DNA from: Rhodospirillaceae bacterium
GTDB lineage: Bacteria; Pseudomonadota; Alphaproteobacteria; UBA828
Assembly: GCA_002728135.1 (NCBI GenBank)
Contig: PBVE01000020.1
Span: forward strand, 1-64,000
Reading direction: 5' to 3'
Length of the DNA stretch: 64,000 nt
A program made the position numbers and the translations under genes. The notes beneath the pieces were generated by a model. The model was not told where the DNA came from. It saw nothing but the letters and a program-made list of their open reading frames with translations, and ran no database searches. Positions within the stretch are counted from its first letter, which is position 1, and every line of letters starts with the position of its first letter. This document shows, piece after piece, positions 1 through 9,251 of this stretch.

Positions 1-945
1 GTTGAACTTGTTTATAATAAGCTTGATGACATGCAACTACTTTATGAGGGTATATTAGAAACCCCTAAGGGAGCAGATAATTTAGACGATTGGGAACCTC
101 GCAAGCAAGTGTTATTTAAATCAACTCATTTTGAAGATGATACAGATAGACAATTGAAAAAAGCTGATGGTTCTTGGACATATTTTGCTACCGATATAGC
201 ATACCATTCAAAAAAAATTGACCGTAACTTTGATCAAATAATTAATGTATGGGGTGCAGATCATGGTGGTTATATAAAAAGGTTAAATGCAGCTGTTTCT
301 GCTATCTCCAATGGAAAAATAAAAATTGATGTAAAATTGTGCCAATTAGTCAAACTATTGGAAAATGGCCAACAATTAAAGATGTCTAAGAGAGCTGGAC
401 AATATGTGACCCTCAGAGATTTAGTTGATAGCGTTGGGAAAGATGTTGTGCGATTTATAATGTTGACCAGAAAAAATGATGCTCCATTAGATTTTGATTT
501 AAAAAAAGTTCTGGAGCAATCGCATGATAATCCTATATTTTATGTCCAATATGCACATGCACGTATTTACTCTGTAATAAGGAATTTTAAACAAACATTT
601 CCTATAGAAGTTACAAGTGAAGAAGCATTAAATTCTGCGCCTTTAAATATGTTGGATAACCCTAGTGAAATACGTTTGATTAGATTTTTGGCAAATTGGC
701 CTAGGGTCTTAGAAGGTGCAGCAATTAACCATGAACCACATAGATTAGCTTTTTATCTTCAAGAATTAGCTTCAGAATTTCACTCTCTTTGGAATAATGG
801 GAAAGAAGATCTTAGCTTAAAATTTTTAAGGGACGATAATTTCAAAATAACTCAAGCAAGAATTATACTTATAGCGGGTACAGCTAGTATAATTGCATCT
901 GGCTTAACCCTTCTCGGTATTAAACCAGCAGAGGAGTTAAGGTAA
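1..945 (+). CDS. argS: arginyl-tRNA synthetase, 3' part (5' end outside window)
   Basis: Charges tRNA-Arg with arginine in the cytoplasm. The reading frame is already open at base 1, so the N-terminal part of the catalytic domain lies upstream of the window. Visible are a stretch typical of ArgS ([14 protein letters not shown]), the class I KMSK loop as KMSKRAG, and a C-terminal all-helical DALR-type anticodon-binding domain ([10 protein letters not shown], then the last 100 residues). The stop at 943-945 is followed one base later by the ATG of the SPOR-domain gene, so the two are probably co-transcribed. The pairing of argS with a SPOR protein and nagZ is a common alphaproteobacterial order. 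Confidence 0.95.
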   Translation, partial: VELVYNKLDDMQLLYEGILETPKGADNLDDWEPRKQVLFKSTHFEDDTDRQLKKADGSWTYFATDIAYHSKKIDRNFDQIINVWGADHGGYIKRLNAAVSAISNGKIKIDVKLCQLVKLLENGQQLKMSKRAGQYVTLRDLVDSVGKDVVRFIMLTRKNDAPLDFDLKKVLEQSHDNPIFYVQYAHARIYSVIRNFKQTFPIEVTSEEALNSAPLNMLDNPSEIRLIRFLANWPRVLEGAAINHEPHRLAFYLQELASEFHSLWNNGKEDLSLKFLRDDNFKITQARIILIAGTASIIASGLTLLGIKPAEELR

Positions 946-946
946 A

Positions 947-1891
947 ATGAGTAACGAAGATAATAGAAAAGAGCCAGAGCTTATATCAACTAAATCCATT
1001 AGTAATAGTAGTGTAGAAGAAAATAATCAAAATAATGAAAGTAAAATGAAAGACTCTGATTCAGAAACAAAACAAAAGAGTTCAATTGTCAAAGCAAAAA
1101 CAGCTCCAATGTGGATTCTGATTGCTGCTATAATTCTAGTTGCTGTTATCTGGGTAGTAGGTACGACTAATTCTGATTCTGAAAAAGATGCAACTATACC
1201 TCTCATAACATCTAATAAAGCTCCTATTAAAGTTAAACCAGAAAACCCTGGTGGAAAACATATAGAAAACAGAGATAAATACGTATATAAAAGCCTTACA
1301 GATTCAGACGCTTCATCTTCAGTAGAACAACTCTTACCACCTGCAGAAGAGCCTTTAGTCGTTGATAATTCTCTTTTGGAGGTTCCTAATTCTAATGAAT
1401 TGGCCTCTGAATTAAATTCAGATCAAGATGAATCTCCTATTCTAAACCAGCATAAATCAACTGACTCTGATAAAGAAATAATAAAAAATGATGTTTCAAA
1501 CATAGAAGAAGAATCTAATGTAACTAACCACACTTCAACTATTAATTCACATGAGGTGTCAATTTCAGAAACTGAGAATGAAGAGGTGTTTGAAACTGAG
1601 GGCGAATTATCTAAAGTTGAGACTAAACAAAATTTAAATGAAAAATATTATCAAGTACAAATTGCAGCTAGTAAAAATAAAAACGCTCTTATCAACGAGT
1701 GGACAAAATTAAAAGAAAAAAACCCTGATATACTCAGCTCTTTATCCTATGATTTAGTGCCTGTTAATCCAGATAAGAATACATCTATCTTGAGACTAAG
1801 GGTCGGAAAATTTAACAATAAAAATGACGCTTCAGCACTTTGTAAGACTTTAAAACAAAGAGGAACAGACTGCTATACAACCTTAAAGTAG
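947..1891 (+). CDS. SPOR-domain membrane protein (FtsN/DedD-like)
   Basis: A 314-residue single-pass membrane protein. An acidic, Ser/Asn-rich cytoplasmic N-terminus of about 53 residues is followed by one transmembrane helix (residues about 54-72, PMWILIAAIILVAVIWVVG). A long low-complexity periplasmic linker rich in Glu, Ser and Asn comes next, then a C-terminal SPOR domain (about 231-314, starting KYYQVQIAASKNKNA). SPOR domains bind peptidoglycan stripped of stem peptides at division septa, so a role at the division site is likely. The start ATG lies one base after the argS stop, with GAGG upstream. The linker is poorly conserved by nature, so only the two ends support the call. Confidence 0.85.
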   Translation: MSNEDNRKEPELISTKSISNSSVEENNQNNESKMKDSDSETKQKSSIVKAKTAPMWILIAAIILVAVIWVVGTTNSDSEKDATIPLITSNKAPIKVKPENPGGKHIENRDKYVYKSLTDSDASSSVEQLLPPAEEPLVVDNSLLEVPNSNELASELNSDQDESPILNQHKSTDSDKEIIKNDVSNIEEESNVTNHTSTINSHEVSISETENEEVFETEGELSKVETKQNLNEKYYQVQIAASKNKNALINEWTKLKEKNPDILSSLSYDLVPVNPDKNTSILRLRVGKFNNKNDASALCKTLKQRGTDCYTTLK

Positions 1892-1902
1892 GGGAGTAAT
1901 CT

Positions 1903-2925
1903 TTGTATCCAAAAAGATATCCTAAAGCTGTAATTTTTGTTATTGAAGGTTCTGAACTCAAAAATGATGAGTTTGACTTTTTTAGATCTGTGAATCCATT
2001 TGGATTTATTTTATTCTCAAGAAATTGTATAAATAGAAATCAAATATATTCCCTTACATCTGAATTAAGGAGTTGTGTAGGTCGTCCAAATGCTCCAATC
2101 TTGATAGATCAGGAAGGTGGTAGGGTCACACGTCTACCAAAAAACCTTTTCCCTTCTCCTCCGTCTCAAGGGCAAATTGGGACACAAGCCGAAAAACTTC
2201 CTCCTGAAATGATAGAACGTTTTGCTTGGCTTTATGGTTTTCTTATAGGATACGATCTACATAGTCTGGGTATAAATGTTAATTGTGCTCCACTTTTAGA
2301 TCTATGTTTTAATAAAAAATCAAAAATTATTGGGGATAGATCCTTTGGATCTAAACCGCATTTAGTTACTCTATTAGGAAAATCATATATTAAGGGTTTA
2401 AATGCTGCTGGTGTAAATGAAGTCATTAAACATATACCAGGTCACGGTCGTTCATCCATAGATAGTCATTTCAAGTTGCCAATTATTAATACACCAATTC
2501 AGAAATTATATGAGACTGATTTTAAGCCATTTAAAAACTTATGTTTTTCTTCATATGCTATGACTGCTCACGTACGTTATGCAACTATAGATAAATTACC
2601 AGTAACATTCTCAGAAAAAATTATACAAGAAATTATAAGAGAATATATTGGTTTTAAAGGCCTTTTGATAACAGATGATATATCTATGGGGGCTTTAAAG
2701 GGTAATTTATCAAAAAGAGCAGAGTTAGCATTAAATGCTGGTTGTGATTTAGTTTTACATTGTTCTGGAGATATTTCTGAGATGTATAAGATCGCTAGAA
2801 TATTACCTGAATTTAAATCAAGCTTTGCTAATAAAACAATTATATCTAATATTAGAAAAGATAAAAAAACAATTAATATCAATATATTAAGGGATGAATT
2901 TAAACTAATGCTTCATAAATATTGA
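1903..2925 (+). CDS. nagZ: beta-N-acetylhexosaminidase (glycoside hydrolase family 3)
   Basis: Cytoplasmic NagZ removes the beta-linked N-acetylglucosamine from anhydromuropeptides during cell wall recycling. The 340-residue length fits. The family signature KHIPGHG is at about residues 176-182, followed by Asp/His residues (SSIDSH) of the catalytic loop. The nucleophile region reads LLITDDISMGAL near residue 255. LIDQEGGRVTRL near the N-terminus is the substrate-binding segment. The start is a TTG at 1903 preceded by AGGGGAG at 1890-1896; no better start exists nearby. It sits between the SPOR gene (11-bp gap) and a site-2 protease gene. Confidence 0.95.
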   Translation: MYPKRYPKAVIFVIEGSELKNDEFDFFRSVNPFGFILFSRNCINRNQIYSLTSELRSCVGRPNAPILIDQEGGRVTRLPKNLFPSPPSQGQIGTQAEKLPPEMIERFAWLYGFLIGYDLHSLGINVNCAPLLDLCFNKKSKIIGDRSFGSKPHLVTLLGKSYIKGLNAAGVNEVIKHIPGHGRSSIDSHFKLPIINTPIQKLYETDFKPFKNLCFSSYAMTAHVRYATIDKLPVTFSEKIIQEIIREYIGFKGLLITDDISMGALKGNLSKRAELALNAGCDLVLHCSGDISEMYKIARILPEFKSSFANKTIISNIRKDKKTININILRDEFKLMLHKY

Positions 2926-2928
2926 TTC

Positions 2929-3615
2929 ATGTTTGATATCGAAAAAATTCTATTCCTTTTAAGTATTTGGGTCATACCTATCTTAGTAGCTATAACATTT
3001 CATGAAGCCGCACATGCCTGGGTCGCATATAAATTAGGTGATAATACTGCAGCAATAGCAGGACGTGTAACTTTAAATCCGATTAAACATATTGATACTG
3101 TTGGAACGATTATAATACCCAGTCTTTTAATATTTCTTGGTGCTCCTTATATATTTGGATATGCAAAGCCTGTACCTGTAAATTTTTCTAATATCAAAAA
3201 TTCAAGAACTGGAATGATTATTGTAGCTATGGCTGGCCCTTTAGCAAATTTTAGCCTAGCTGTTATAGGTACTATTATTTTGCTTCAATTATCAAGTGAT
3301 GCTTCAGGTTTTGGTAAATGGTTTTTTATTACTTCATATTTATTTGTAAATTTAAATATAGTTTTAGGTGTGTTTAATTTATTACCCATCTTACCTTTAG
3401 ATGGTGGAAGGATCTTAACTGGTTTACTACCATTAAAATTTGCAACTAAATTTGTTGCATCGGAACGTTATGGGCTTACTTTACTTATAGTATTAATATT
3501 TCTATTGCCATTAATTGGTAATATGATTGGTTTTCAATTAAGTCCTCTTACATGGGTTGTTCTACCTATCGTAAATTGGTTAGAGTCTGGTTTAATATAT
3601 ATCTTAGATATATGA
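2929..3615 (+). CDS. site-2 protease family membrane metallopeptidase (M50)
   Basis: A 228-residue polytopic membrane protein of the small M50/S2P type. The zinc motif HEAAH is at residues 25-29 inside the first helix. The second metal-ligand region reads NLLPILPLDGGRIL at about residues 150-163, the usual LDG motif of this family. There is no PDZ domain, so it is not RseP but the compact YwhC/Rip-like form common in bacteria; the substrate is unknown. It starts 3 bp after nagZ and is followed after 13 bp by scpA. The same neighbour order (nagZ, M50, scpA, scpB) occurs in many alphaproteobacteria. Confidence 0.88.
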   Translation: MFDIEKILFLLSIWVIPILVAITFHEAAHAWVAYKLGDNTAAIAGRVTLNPIKHIDTVGTIIIPSLLIFLGAPYIFGYAKPVPVNFSNIKNSRTGMIIVAMAGPLANFSLAVIGTIILLQLSSDASGFGKWFFITSYLFVNLNIVLGVFNLLPILPLDGGRILTGLLPLKFATKFVASERYGLTLLIVLIFLLPLIGNMIGFQLSPLTWVVLPIVNWLESGLIYILDI

Positions 3616-3628
3616 TTTAGGGTAATTC

Positions 3629-4432
3629 ATGAAAAAACAGGAAGAAAATAGTTCAGTATTTAATGAGTTAAGCCATGAATCACCTATAGAAGATGAAAAT
3701 ATCCCTTTAATTGTTGATATAGATGGGTATGAAGGTCCCTTGGACGCATTACTGAATCTAGCTAGATTACAAAAAGTAGACCTTTCCCAAATTTCAATAC
3801 TTCAACTTGCAGAACAATATTTGGCCTTTATTCGATCAGCTCGTGATTTAAAAATTGAGATTGCAGCAGATTATCTAGTTATGGCTGCTTGGCTTGCATT
3901 TATGAAGTCACGCCTTCTATTACCAGACCCTTCTCCAGATGAAGAGCCAACAGGTGAGGAAATGGCACAAGCACTTGCTCGTCGTTTAAGGATTCTAAGT
4001 GCTATGCGTGAAGCGGCAAAAAAAATCTTTTCTTTACCAAGAGAAAATCATGAATTCTATTATCGTGGTGAAGATAGTGATGTCAAGATTGTAAAAATAT
4101 CAGTCTTGGAGGCCTCTCTTTTTGATTTACTTATGGGTTATGCAGCTCAAAATGCAAGAGTAAAGAAATCAAACTTAGTTATAAAACCACCTGAAGTCTA
4201 TTCTATGGAAGATGCATATGATCGACTGACTATGGCGCTAGGATCTGTCCCAGATTGGGAAGTGCTAACCAAGTTTTTGCCTAAGGTTACTGATCAACCT
4301 TTGTTAGAGCGTTCTGCAATTGCCAGTACATTATCAGCCAGCTTAGAGCTTGTAAAAGAGGGTAAGATAAAACTAAAACAGACAAAACCCTTTGGCACTA
4401 TTTATCTAAAGAGATATGGGGATGAGCAATGA
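3629..4432 (+). CDS. scpA: segregation and condensation protein A (kleisin)
   Basis: ScpA is the kleisin that bridges the SMC heads and, with ScpB, forms the condensin that organises the chromosome. The 267-residue protein has the diagnostic N-terminal segment YEGPLDALLNLARLQKVDL and the helix with FMKSRLLLPDP, followed by the C-terminal winged-helix part. An extra N-terminal tail of about 25 polar residues precedes the domain. The last four bases (ATGA) overlap the start of scpB, indicating translational coupling. No smc gene is in the window. Confidence 0.95.
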   Translation: MKKQEENSSVFNELSHESPIEDENIPLIVDIDGYEGPLDALLNLARLQKVDLSQISILQLAEQYLAFIRSARDLKIEIAADYLVMAAWLAFMKSRLLLPDPSPDEEPTGEEMAQALARRLRILSAMREAAKKIFSLPRENHEFYYRGEDSDVKIVKISVLEASLFDLLMGYAAQNARVKKSNLVIKPPEVYSMEDAYDRLTMALGSVPDWEVLTKFLPKVTDQPLLERSAIASTLSASLELVKEGKIKLKQTKPFGTIYLKRYGDEQ

Positions 4433-5106
4433 ATCAATTAGACAATAATTTGCAGCAACTAAATAAAGATAAATCTTTAACTCAAGATGAATTTTCAAAG
4501 GAATCCAGACAATCAAGGATTGTTGAAGCACTTCTTTTTGCATCAAATGAGCCCCTAAGTGAAGAATTAATATCTCAACAGCTTAAGGAGGAATTATCTA
4601 TAATTAAAACACTTATTGAGAATCTTAAGGATTCATATTCTTCACGAGGTATAAATTTAGTTTTTGTTGGTCATGGATGGGTATTTAGAACGGCCCCAGA
4701 TCTTGCAGAGGATTTGACAATTTATCGAAAGGTTAAACGCCGATTATCACGTGCAGCTCTTGAAACACTTGCAATTATTGCATATCACCAACCAATTACT
4801 CGTGCTGAAATAGAAGATATAAGAGGGGTCGCGTTAAGTAGAGGTACTTTAGACCATCTTTTAGAGGCAGGTTGGATAAAACCAAAAGGGAAACGTCATA
4901 CTCCTGGTAGACCATCAACATGGGTTACAACCCAGGATTTTCTTACTCATTTTGGTTTAGGAACTATTGATGATCTTCCTAATTTAGATGAGCTTAATGC
5001 TGGAGATTTAATTGATCTAGAAAGTAAGTTAAAAGAAGTCAAAAATATTGAAGATCCCACACTATTTACTAATTCTGAATCTGATACAAGCATGGATGAC
5101 TGTTAG
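4429..5106 (+). CDS. scpB: segregation and condensation protein B
   Basis: ScpB dimerises and stabilises ScpA in the SMC-ScpAB complex. The 225-residue protein has two winged-helix domains. The second contains the highly conserved stretch LETLAIIAYHQPITRAEIE at about residues 106-124 and GRPSTWVTT near residue 165. The N-terminal 30 residues and the C-terminal 45 residues are polar and probably disordered. The gene overlaps scpA by 4 bp and ends 67 bp before an ABC ATPase gene. Confidence 0.95.
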   Translation: MNQLDNNLQQLNKDKSLTQDEFSKESRQSRIVEALLFASNEPLSEELISQQLKEELSIIKTLIENLKDSYSSRGINLVFVGHGWVFRTAPDLAEDLTIYRKVKRRLSRAALETLAIIAYHQPITRAEIEDIRGVALSRGTLDHLLEAGWIKPKGKRHTPGRPSTWVTTQDFLTHFGLGTIDDLPNLDELNAGDLIDLESKLKEVKNIEDPTLFTNSESDTSMDDC

Positions 5107-5173
5107 TTATGTATTGGAGGTTTATAATCTATGATCTTTCTTTTAACTAGTTTTTACATAATCATAAAGTAAC

Positions 5174-6226
5174 ATGAAAACACCAAGTATTCGTATAGAA
5201 GAAGTAACACATAGGTATGGTGATATTTTAGCTATCAAAAATGCCACCTTTGAGGTGGCAAGTGGTGAGGTTGTTTGTTTACTCTGTCCATCAGGTTGTG
5301 GTAAAACAACCATTCTAAGAGTCTCATCAGGTATCGAACGCTTGCAAGAAGGACGTATAATTATTGATGATGTTATTGTTGCTGATGGCAGTAATTCTCA
5401 AGTCTCTGCTGAAAAGCGTGGCATAGGAATGGTTTTTCAAGATTCAGCACTATTTCCGCATTTAACAGTGGAAGGAAATATTTCATTTGGATTAAAAGGT
5501 TATTCAAAGAATGTAAGACGAGAGATTGTATCAGAACTACTGAAAGGCGTTGGTCTAGATTCTTATGCAAAAAAGTATCCTCATACCTTATCAGGTGGCG
5601 AACAACAAAGAGTAGCTCTTCTACGTGCTCTTGCACCAAATCCCAGTGTCATGTTTATGGATGAACCCTTTTCTAGTTTAGATATTAAACTTAGAACACA
5701 AGTAAGAGATGATGCAATAAAAATTCTTAAAGACCGAGGTGTAGCTACAATTTTTGTTACACATGATTTTGAAGAGGCAATGCTTACGGCAGATAGAATT
5801 ATCCTAATGAAGGAAGGAAAAATTATACAGATAGGTAGACCCGAAGAATTGTATAATAAACCAAAAAATCAATTTGTTGCTTCATTCTTTGGAGATATTA
5901 ATGTTACTCATGCAATTGTTGATAAAAATGAAGCAAAAACCATTTTTGGAACAATTAAAGTTCCTTTTCCACATGGATCTAGAATATGCCTAATGGTTAG
6001 GCCTGAAGACTTATTTGTTGAAGAGTTAGATGATTCTGATGAAAATTATGAAATATTTGTTAAAGAGAAACGTGAATTGGGGGCATACACTTTGTTGCAA
6101 TTAATTAAAAAATCTAGCTCAGATGTTATATTTGCACGTGTTTTAAGAAAAAATTCACCTAAATTAGGCTCAAAAGTGATCATTCAGCTTGACCAACCGC
6201 GTGCTTTTGTGTTCCCTGTCAACTAG
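5174..6226 (+). CDS. orphan ABC transporter ATPase with an altered Walker A
   Basis: A 350-residue ATPase of the FbpC/PotA/ModC type: a nucleotide-binding domain (about 1-240) followed by a C-terminal TOBE-like regulatory domain. It has the signature LSGGEQQRVALLRAL, Walker B VMFMDEPFSSLD, and the H-loop FVTHDFEEAM. The Walker A reads CPSGCGKTT: the first glycine of GxxGxGKT is Cys38 (TGT at 5285-5287, one base from GGT). No permease or binding-protein gene is adjacent, so the substrate (iron, polyamine, molybdate or other) cannot be named. It lies between scpB and tatA on the same strand, separated from each by about 70-110 bp. Confidence 0.82.
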   Translation: MKTPSIRIEEVTHRYGDILAIKNATFEVASGEVVCLLCPSGCGKTTILRVSSGIERLQEGRIIIDDVIVADGSNSQVSAEKRGIGMVFQDSALFPHLTVEGNISFGLKGYSKNVRREIVSELLKGVGLDSYAKKYPHTLSGGEQQRVALLRALAPNPSVMFMDEPFSSLDIKLRTQVRDDAIKILKDRGVATIFVTHDFEEAMLTADRIILMKEGKIIQIGRPEELYNKPKNQFVASFFGDINVTHAIVDKNEAKTIFGTIKVPFPHGSRICLMVRPEDLFVEELDDSDENYEIFVKEKRELGAYTLLQLIKKSSSDVIFARVLRKNSPKLGSKVIIQLDQPRAFVFPVN

Positions 6227-6336
6227 AAAGTCTTATTTTTTATGGTTACATTATTTATTGTATAGTTCTATTTGATTTTATATTAAACTTTGTAACCAAG
6301 GTTCAATTATTATGGGATAATCGGGAGTGCTAACGC

Positions 6337-6597
6337 ATGAGCATCGGTATTTGGCAAATTGTCCTGATCATAGTAGTGGTACTACTCCTTTTTGGAGCAG
6401 GAAAACTACCTAGATTAATGGGTGATTTTGCAAAAGGTATAAAGAGCTTTAAAGCTGGAATTCGTGAGGGGGAAATACCACCTAATGAAGCTAGCAAAGA
6501 TAGCTCTGTTTCAGAGAATTCAAAAGCAATTGATAATGAAACCAAAGTCTCACCTCAAGAGACTGAAGAAAAAAGGGATGATTCTGCAAAGAGTTAA
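6337..6597 (+). CDS. tatA: twin-arginine translocase subunit TatA
   Basis: TatA forms the pore-like oligomer of the Tat pathway that exports folded proteins. The 86-residue protein has one N-terminal transmembrane helix ([20 protein letters not shown]), the FG hinge, and the amphipathic helix [19 protein letters not shown], then a polar tail. CGGGAG at 6323-6328 is a good ribosome binding site for the ATG at 6337. It is the first gene of tatA-tatB-tatC; the 110 bp upstream probably carry the promoter, as the preceding ABC gene has no related role. Confidence 0.95.
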   Translation: MSIGIWQIVLIIVVVLLLFGAGKLPRLMGDFAKGIKSFKAGIREGEIPPNEASKDSSVSENSKAIDNETKVSPQETEEKRDDSAKS

Positions 6598-6650
6598 TCT
6601 AACCCACAACATCTAACCCCGCTTTAGTCGGCCAATCTCAAAGGTTTTAT

Positions 6651-7034
6651 ATGTTAGATATCGGTTGGCAGGAGTTGCTGATCATTTTAGTGATCGCTCT
6701 CGTTGTTATAGGTCCTAGAGACCTCCCAAAAGTTGTTCGCACTGTTGGCCAATGGACTGGCAAGGCACGTTCATACGCACGCGATTTTCAAAGATCTATA
6801 GAGGGTTATGCAGATGAGTCAGATCTTTCAGCTATTCAAAAAGAAATTGCTGAAGCAAATAAAGAATTAAAAGAAGTCCGTCGAGACTTAGATAACGAAG
6901 GTAAGAAACTCGATGAAGAAATGAGCGAAGTCGAGAAGGGCTTGCACAATAATGAATCACAAGAAACTAATTCAGTTACCAATGTTAAAGAAGAATTTAT
7001 AGATGAAAATAATAAAAAGAGTAAGAACTCTTGA
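6651..7034 (+). CDS. tatB: twin-arginine translocase subunit TatB
   Basis: TatB pairs with TatC to receive twin-arginine signal peptides. The 127-residue protein begins MLDIGWQELLIILVIALVVI, followed by the TatB-type GPRDLPKVVRTVGQW hinge and amphipathic helix, and a charged helical tail (about 60-110). It differs from TatA by the Pro-Arg-Asp hinge and greater length. It lies 53 bp after tatA. The stop codon overlaps the TTG start of tatC. Confidence 0.95.
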   Translation: MLDIGWQELLIILVIALVVIGPRDLPKVVRTVGQWTGKARSYARDFQRSIEGYADESDLSAIQKEIAEANKELKEVRRDLDNEGKKLDEEMSEVEKGLHNNESQETNSVTNVKEEFIDENNKKSKNS

Positions 7035-7891
7035 CTGAGAATACAGCAGAAGGTGCACGTATGCCGTTAATGGAGCATCTAGTCGAGCTTCGACGCCGAA
7101 TGATGTACTCTGTTGCAACTGTTATTATTGCTTTTATCGGCTGTTATTTTGTAGCTGAAGATATTTTTAATTTTCTTGTTGATCCACTCAGAACAGTCCT
7201 AGAAAGTAGGGGGTTTGATGCTAAAGTTGTTTATACCCATTTGCTAGAGGCATTCTTCACACAATTGAAAATTGCATTTTGGTCTGCTCTGTTTTTAGCT
7301 TTTCCAGTTCTTGCAATACAGTTCTGGCTGTTTGTTGCTCCAGGCTTATACAGAAAAGAAAAGAAGGCATTACTTCTATTCTTATTTGCAACGCCAGTTT
7401 TGTTCTTTGCTGGTGGTGCAATGGTTTATTATTTTATTTTTCCACAGGCTTGGGAATTCTTCGTCTCTTTCCAACAAGAAGGCACAGAATCATCTATTGA
7501 GACAGAATTACTACCAAAAATGAATGAGTATTTATCTTTGGTGATGAAGCTTATATTTGCTTTTGGTATATGTTTCCAATTACCTGTTATGCTTACTCTT
7601 CTTGGCCGTGCTGGTATGGCTACTTCTGATGGTTTGAAAAGAAAACGTAAGTATGCTGCAATTTGTGTTTTTATTATGGCAGCTATTTTGACTCCACCTG
7701 ATTTAATTAGTCAGGTTGGTTTAGCTGTCCCTTTATTGATTCTTTACGAAGTTTCAATCTTCCTAGTAAAAATTGCTGAGAAAAAGAGAAAAGAGAAATT
7801 AGAAGAAGAAGAGGCAGAAATGGCAAGACTGGATGCTATACTTGCTGCTACAGATGATAGTGAGGAGACTGATTTTAATCTTGGTCGCTAG
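7031..7891 (+). CDS. tatC: twin-arginine translocase subunit TatC
   Basis: TatC is the six-helix receptor for twin-arginine signal peptides. The 286-residue protein has the N-terminal motif MPLMEHLVELRRRM, several hydrophobic helices, the conserved FQLPV in helix 4 and the AAILTPPDLISQ segment. The C-terminal tail is charged and helical (about 245-286). The TTG at 7031 overlaps the tatB stop; an alternative ATG at 7061 (Met11, with AAGG upstream) would remove ten residues without touching the domain. A likely client in this window is the Tat-signal protein at 30697. Confidence 0.95.
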   Translation: MTENTAEGARMPLMEHLVELRRRMMYSVATVIIAFIGCYFVAEDIFNFLVDPLRTVLESRGFDAKVVYTHLLEAFFTQLKIAFWSALFLAFPVLAIQFWLFVAPGLYRKEKKALLLFLFATPVLFFAGGAMVYYFIFPQAWEFFVSFQQEGTESSIETELLPKMNEYLSLVMKLIFAFGICFQLPVMLTLLGRAGMATSDGLKRKRKYAAICVFIMAAILTPPDLISQVGLAVPLLILYEVSIFLVKIAEKKRKEKLEEEEAEMARLDAILAATDDSEETDFNLGR

Positions 7892-7976
7892 TGATATATT
7901 TATATAATATTTCATAAGATCAATTGTCATCATACACACAATTTTAAGAAATATTTAATATACAAGGTCTATTCCA

Positions 7977-9251
7977 ATGCATGACATCCATTGGATCCGA
8001 AAGAATCCTAGAGAATTTGACACAGCTATGGCTAACCGTGGTGCCGATGGTACATCACAAGCTATATTATATTTAGATGAGAAAAGACGTAAAATTCAAA
8101 CAGAGCTGCAAGGTTATCAAGAGCTCAGAAACACAACTTCAAAATCAATCGGGAAAGCAATAGCCGATAGAGATAAATTGCAGGCAGAGGCCCTGAAACA
8201 AGAAGTTTCTGCTATAAAGCACTCAATACAGAACCTTGAATCCCAAGAAAAAATAATTGTAACTGAGCTCAATGATTATCTTTCATCATTACCAAATATT
8301 TTGGATTCTGATGTTCCAATAGGTCCAGATGATTCACACAATGTAGAGTTACGAAGTTGGGGGAGAATACCTAAGTTTGATTTTGATATAAAACAACATT
8401 TTGATATTGGTATAAATTTGGGAATGATGGATTTTGAAGAAAGTTCACGTATTTCTGGTTCTCGTTTTGTCATTCTATCTGGTTTACTTGCTCGTTTAGA
8501 AAGAGCTCTTGGAAATTTCATGCTTGATATTCATATTAATGAATATAGTTATACTGAAATTTCCCCCCCACTTATGGTTCGTGAGGATGCTGCGTTTGGG
8601 ACAGGTAATTTACCTAAATTTTCTGAAGATTTATTCTTAACTAATAGCAATCATATATTGATTCCAACAGCTGAAATGCCCTTAACAAATTTAGTTGGTT
8701 CACAAATAATAGATAATCTTGATAATCCAATTCGTTATGTTGCTTATACTCCGTGTTTCAGAGCCGAGGCTGGAGCAGCAGGTAAAGATACTCGTGGAAT
8801 GATTCGCCAACACCAATTTAACAAAGTTGAACTGGTTAGTATTACAAAGCCTCATGATTCTACTAATGAACACGAACGTATGACAAATTGTGCCGAAAGT
8901 ATTTTGCAGCGCTTAGAACTTCCATACAGAGTAATGTTGCTAGCAACTGGAGATATAGGATTCTCAGCAAGGAAAACTTACGATTTGGAGGTCTGGTTAC
9001 CAGGTCAGGAAACATATAGAGAAATATCTAGCTGTTCTAATTGTGGAGATTTTCAGTCACGTCGGATGGGGGCAAAATATAGAAGAAAAGGTATTAAAGA
9101 GTCTGAATTTGTCCATACACTTAATGGATCTGGAATCGCAGTAGGGCGTGCTTTAGTTGCTATCCTTGAAAACTATCAATTGCCAGATGGAAGAGTTAAA
9201 ATACCATCTGTATTAATTCCTTATATGGGTGGACAGGAGATTATTGGATGA
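7977..9251 (+). CDS. serS: seryl-tRNA synthetase
   Basis: A class II synthetase that charges tRNA-Ser and tRNA-Sec. The 424-residue protein has the N-terminal tRNA-binding coiled coil (about 27-100) and the catalytic domain. Motif 2 reads FRAEAGAAGKDTRGMIRQHQF. Motif 3 is near the C-terminus (NGSGIAVGRALVAILEN). The length is normal. The 85-bp gap after tatC is AT-rich. The last four bases overlap the ATG of surE, so serS, surE and pcm look like one transcript, an order frequent in alphaproteobacteria. Confidence 0.97.
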   Translation: MHDIHWIRKNPREFDTAMANRGADGTSQAILYLDEKRRKIQTELQGYQELRNTTSKSIGKAIADRDKLQAEALKQEVSAIKHSIQNLESQEKIIVTELNDYLSSLPNILDSDVPIGPDDSHNVELRSWGRIPKFDFDIKQHFDIGINLGMMDFEESSRISGSRFVILSGLLARLERALGNFMLDIHINEYSYTEISPPLMVREDAAFGTGNLPKFSEDLFLTNSNHILIPTAEMPLTNLVGSQIIDNLDNPIRYVAYTPCFRAEAGAAGKDTRGMIRQHQFNKVELVSITKPHDSTNEHERMTNCAESILQRLELPYRVMLLATGDIGFSARKTYDLEVWLPGQETYREISSCSNCGDFQSRRMGAKYRRKGIKESEFVHTLNGSGIAVGRALVAILENYQLPDGRVKIPSVLIPYMGGQEIIG

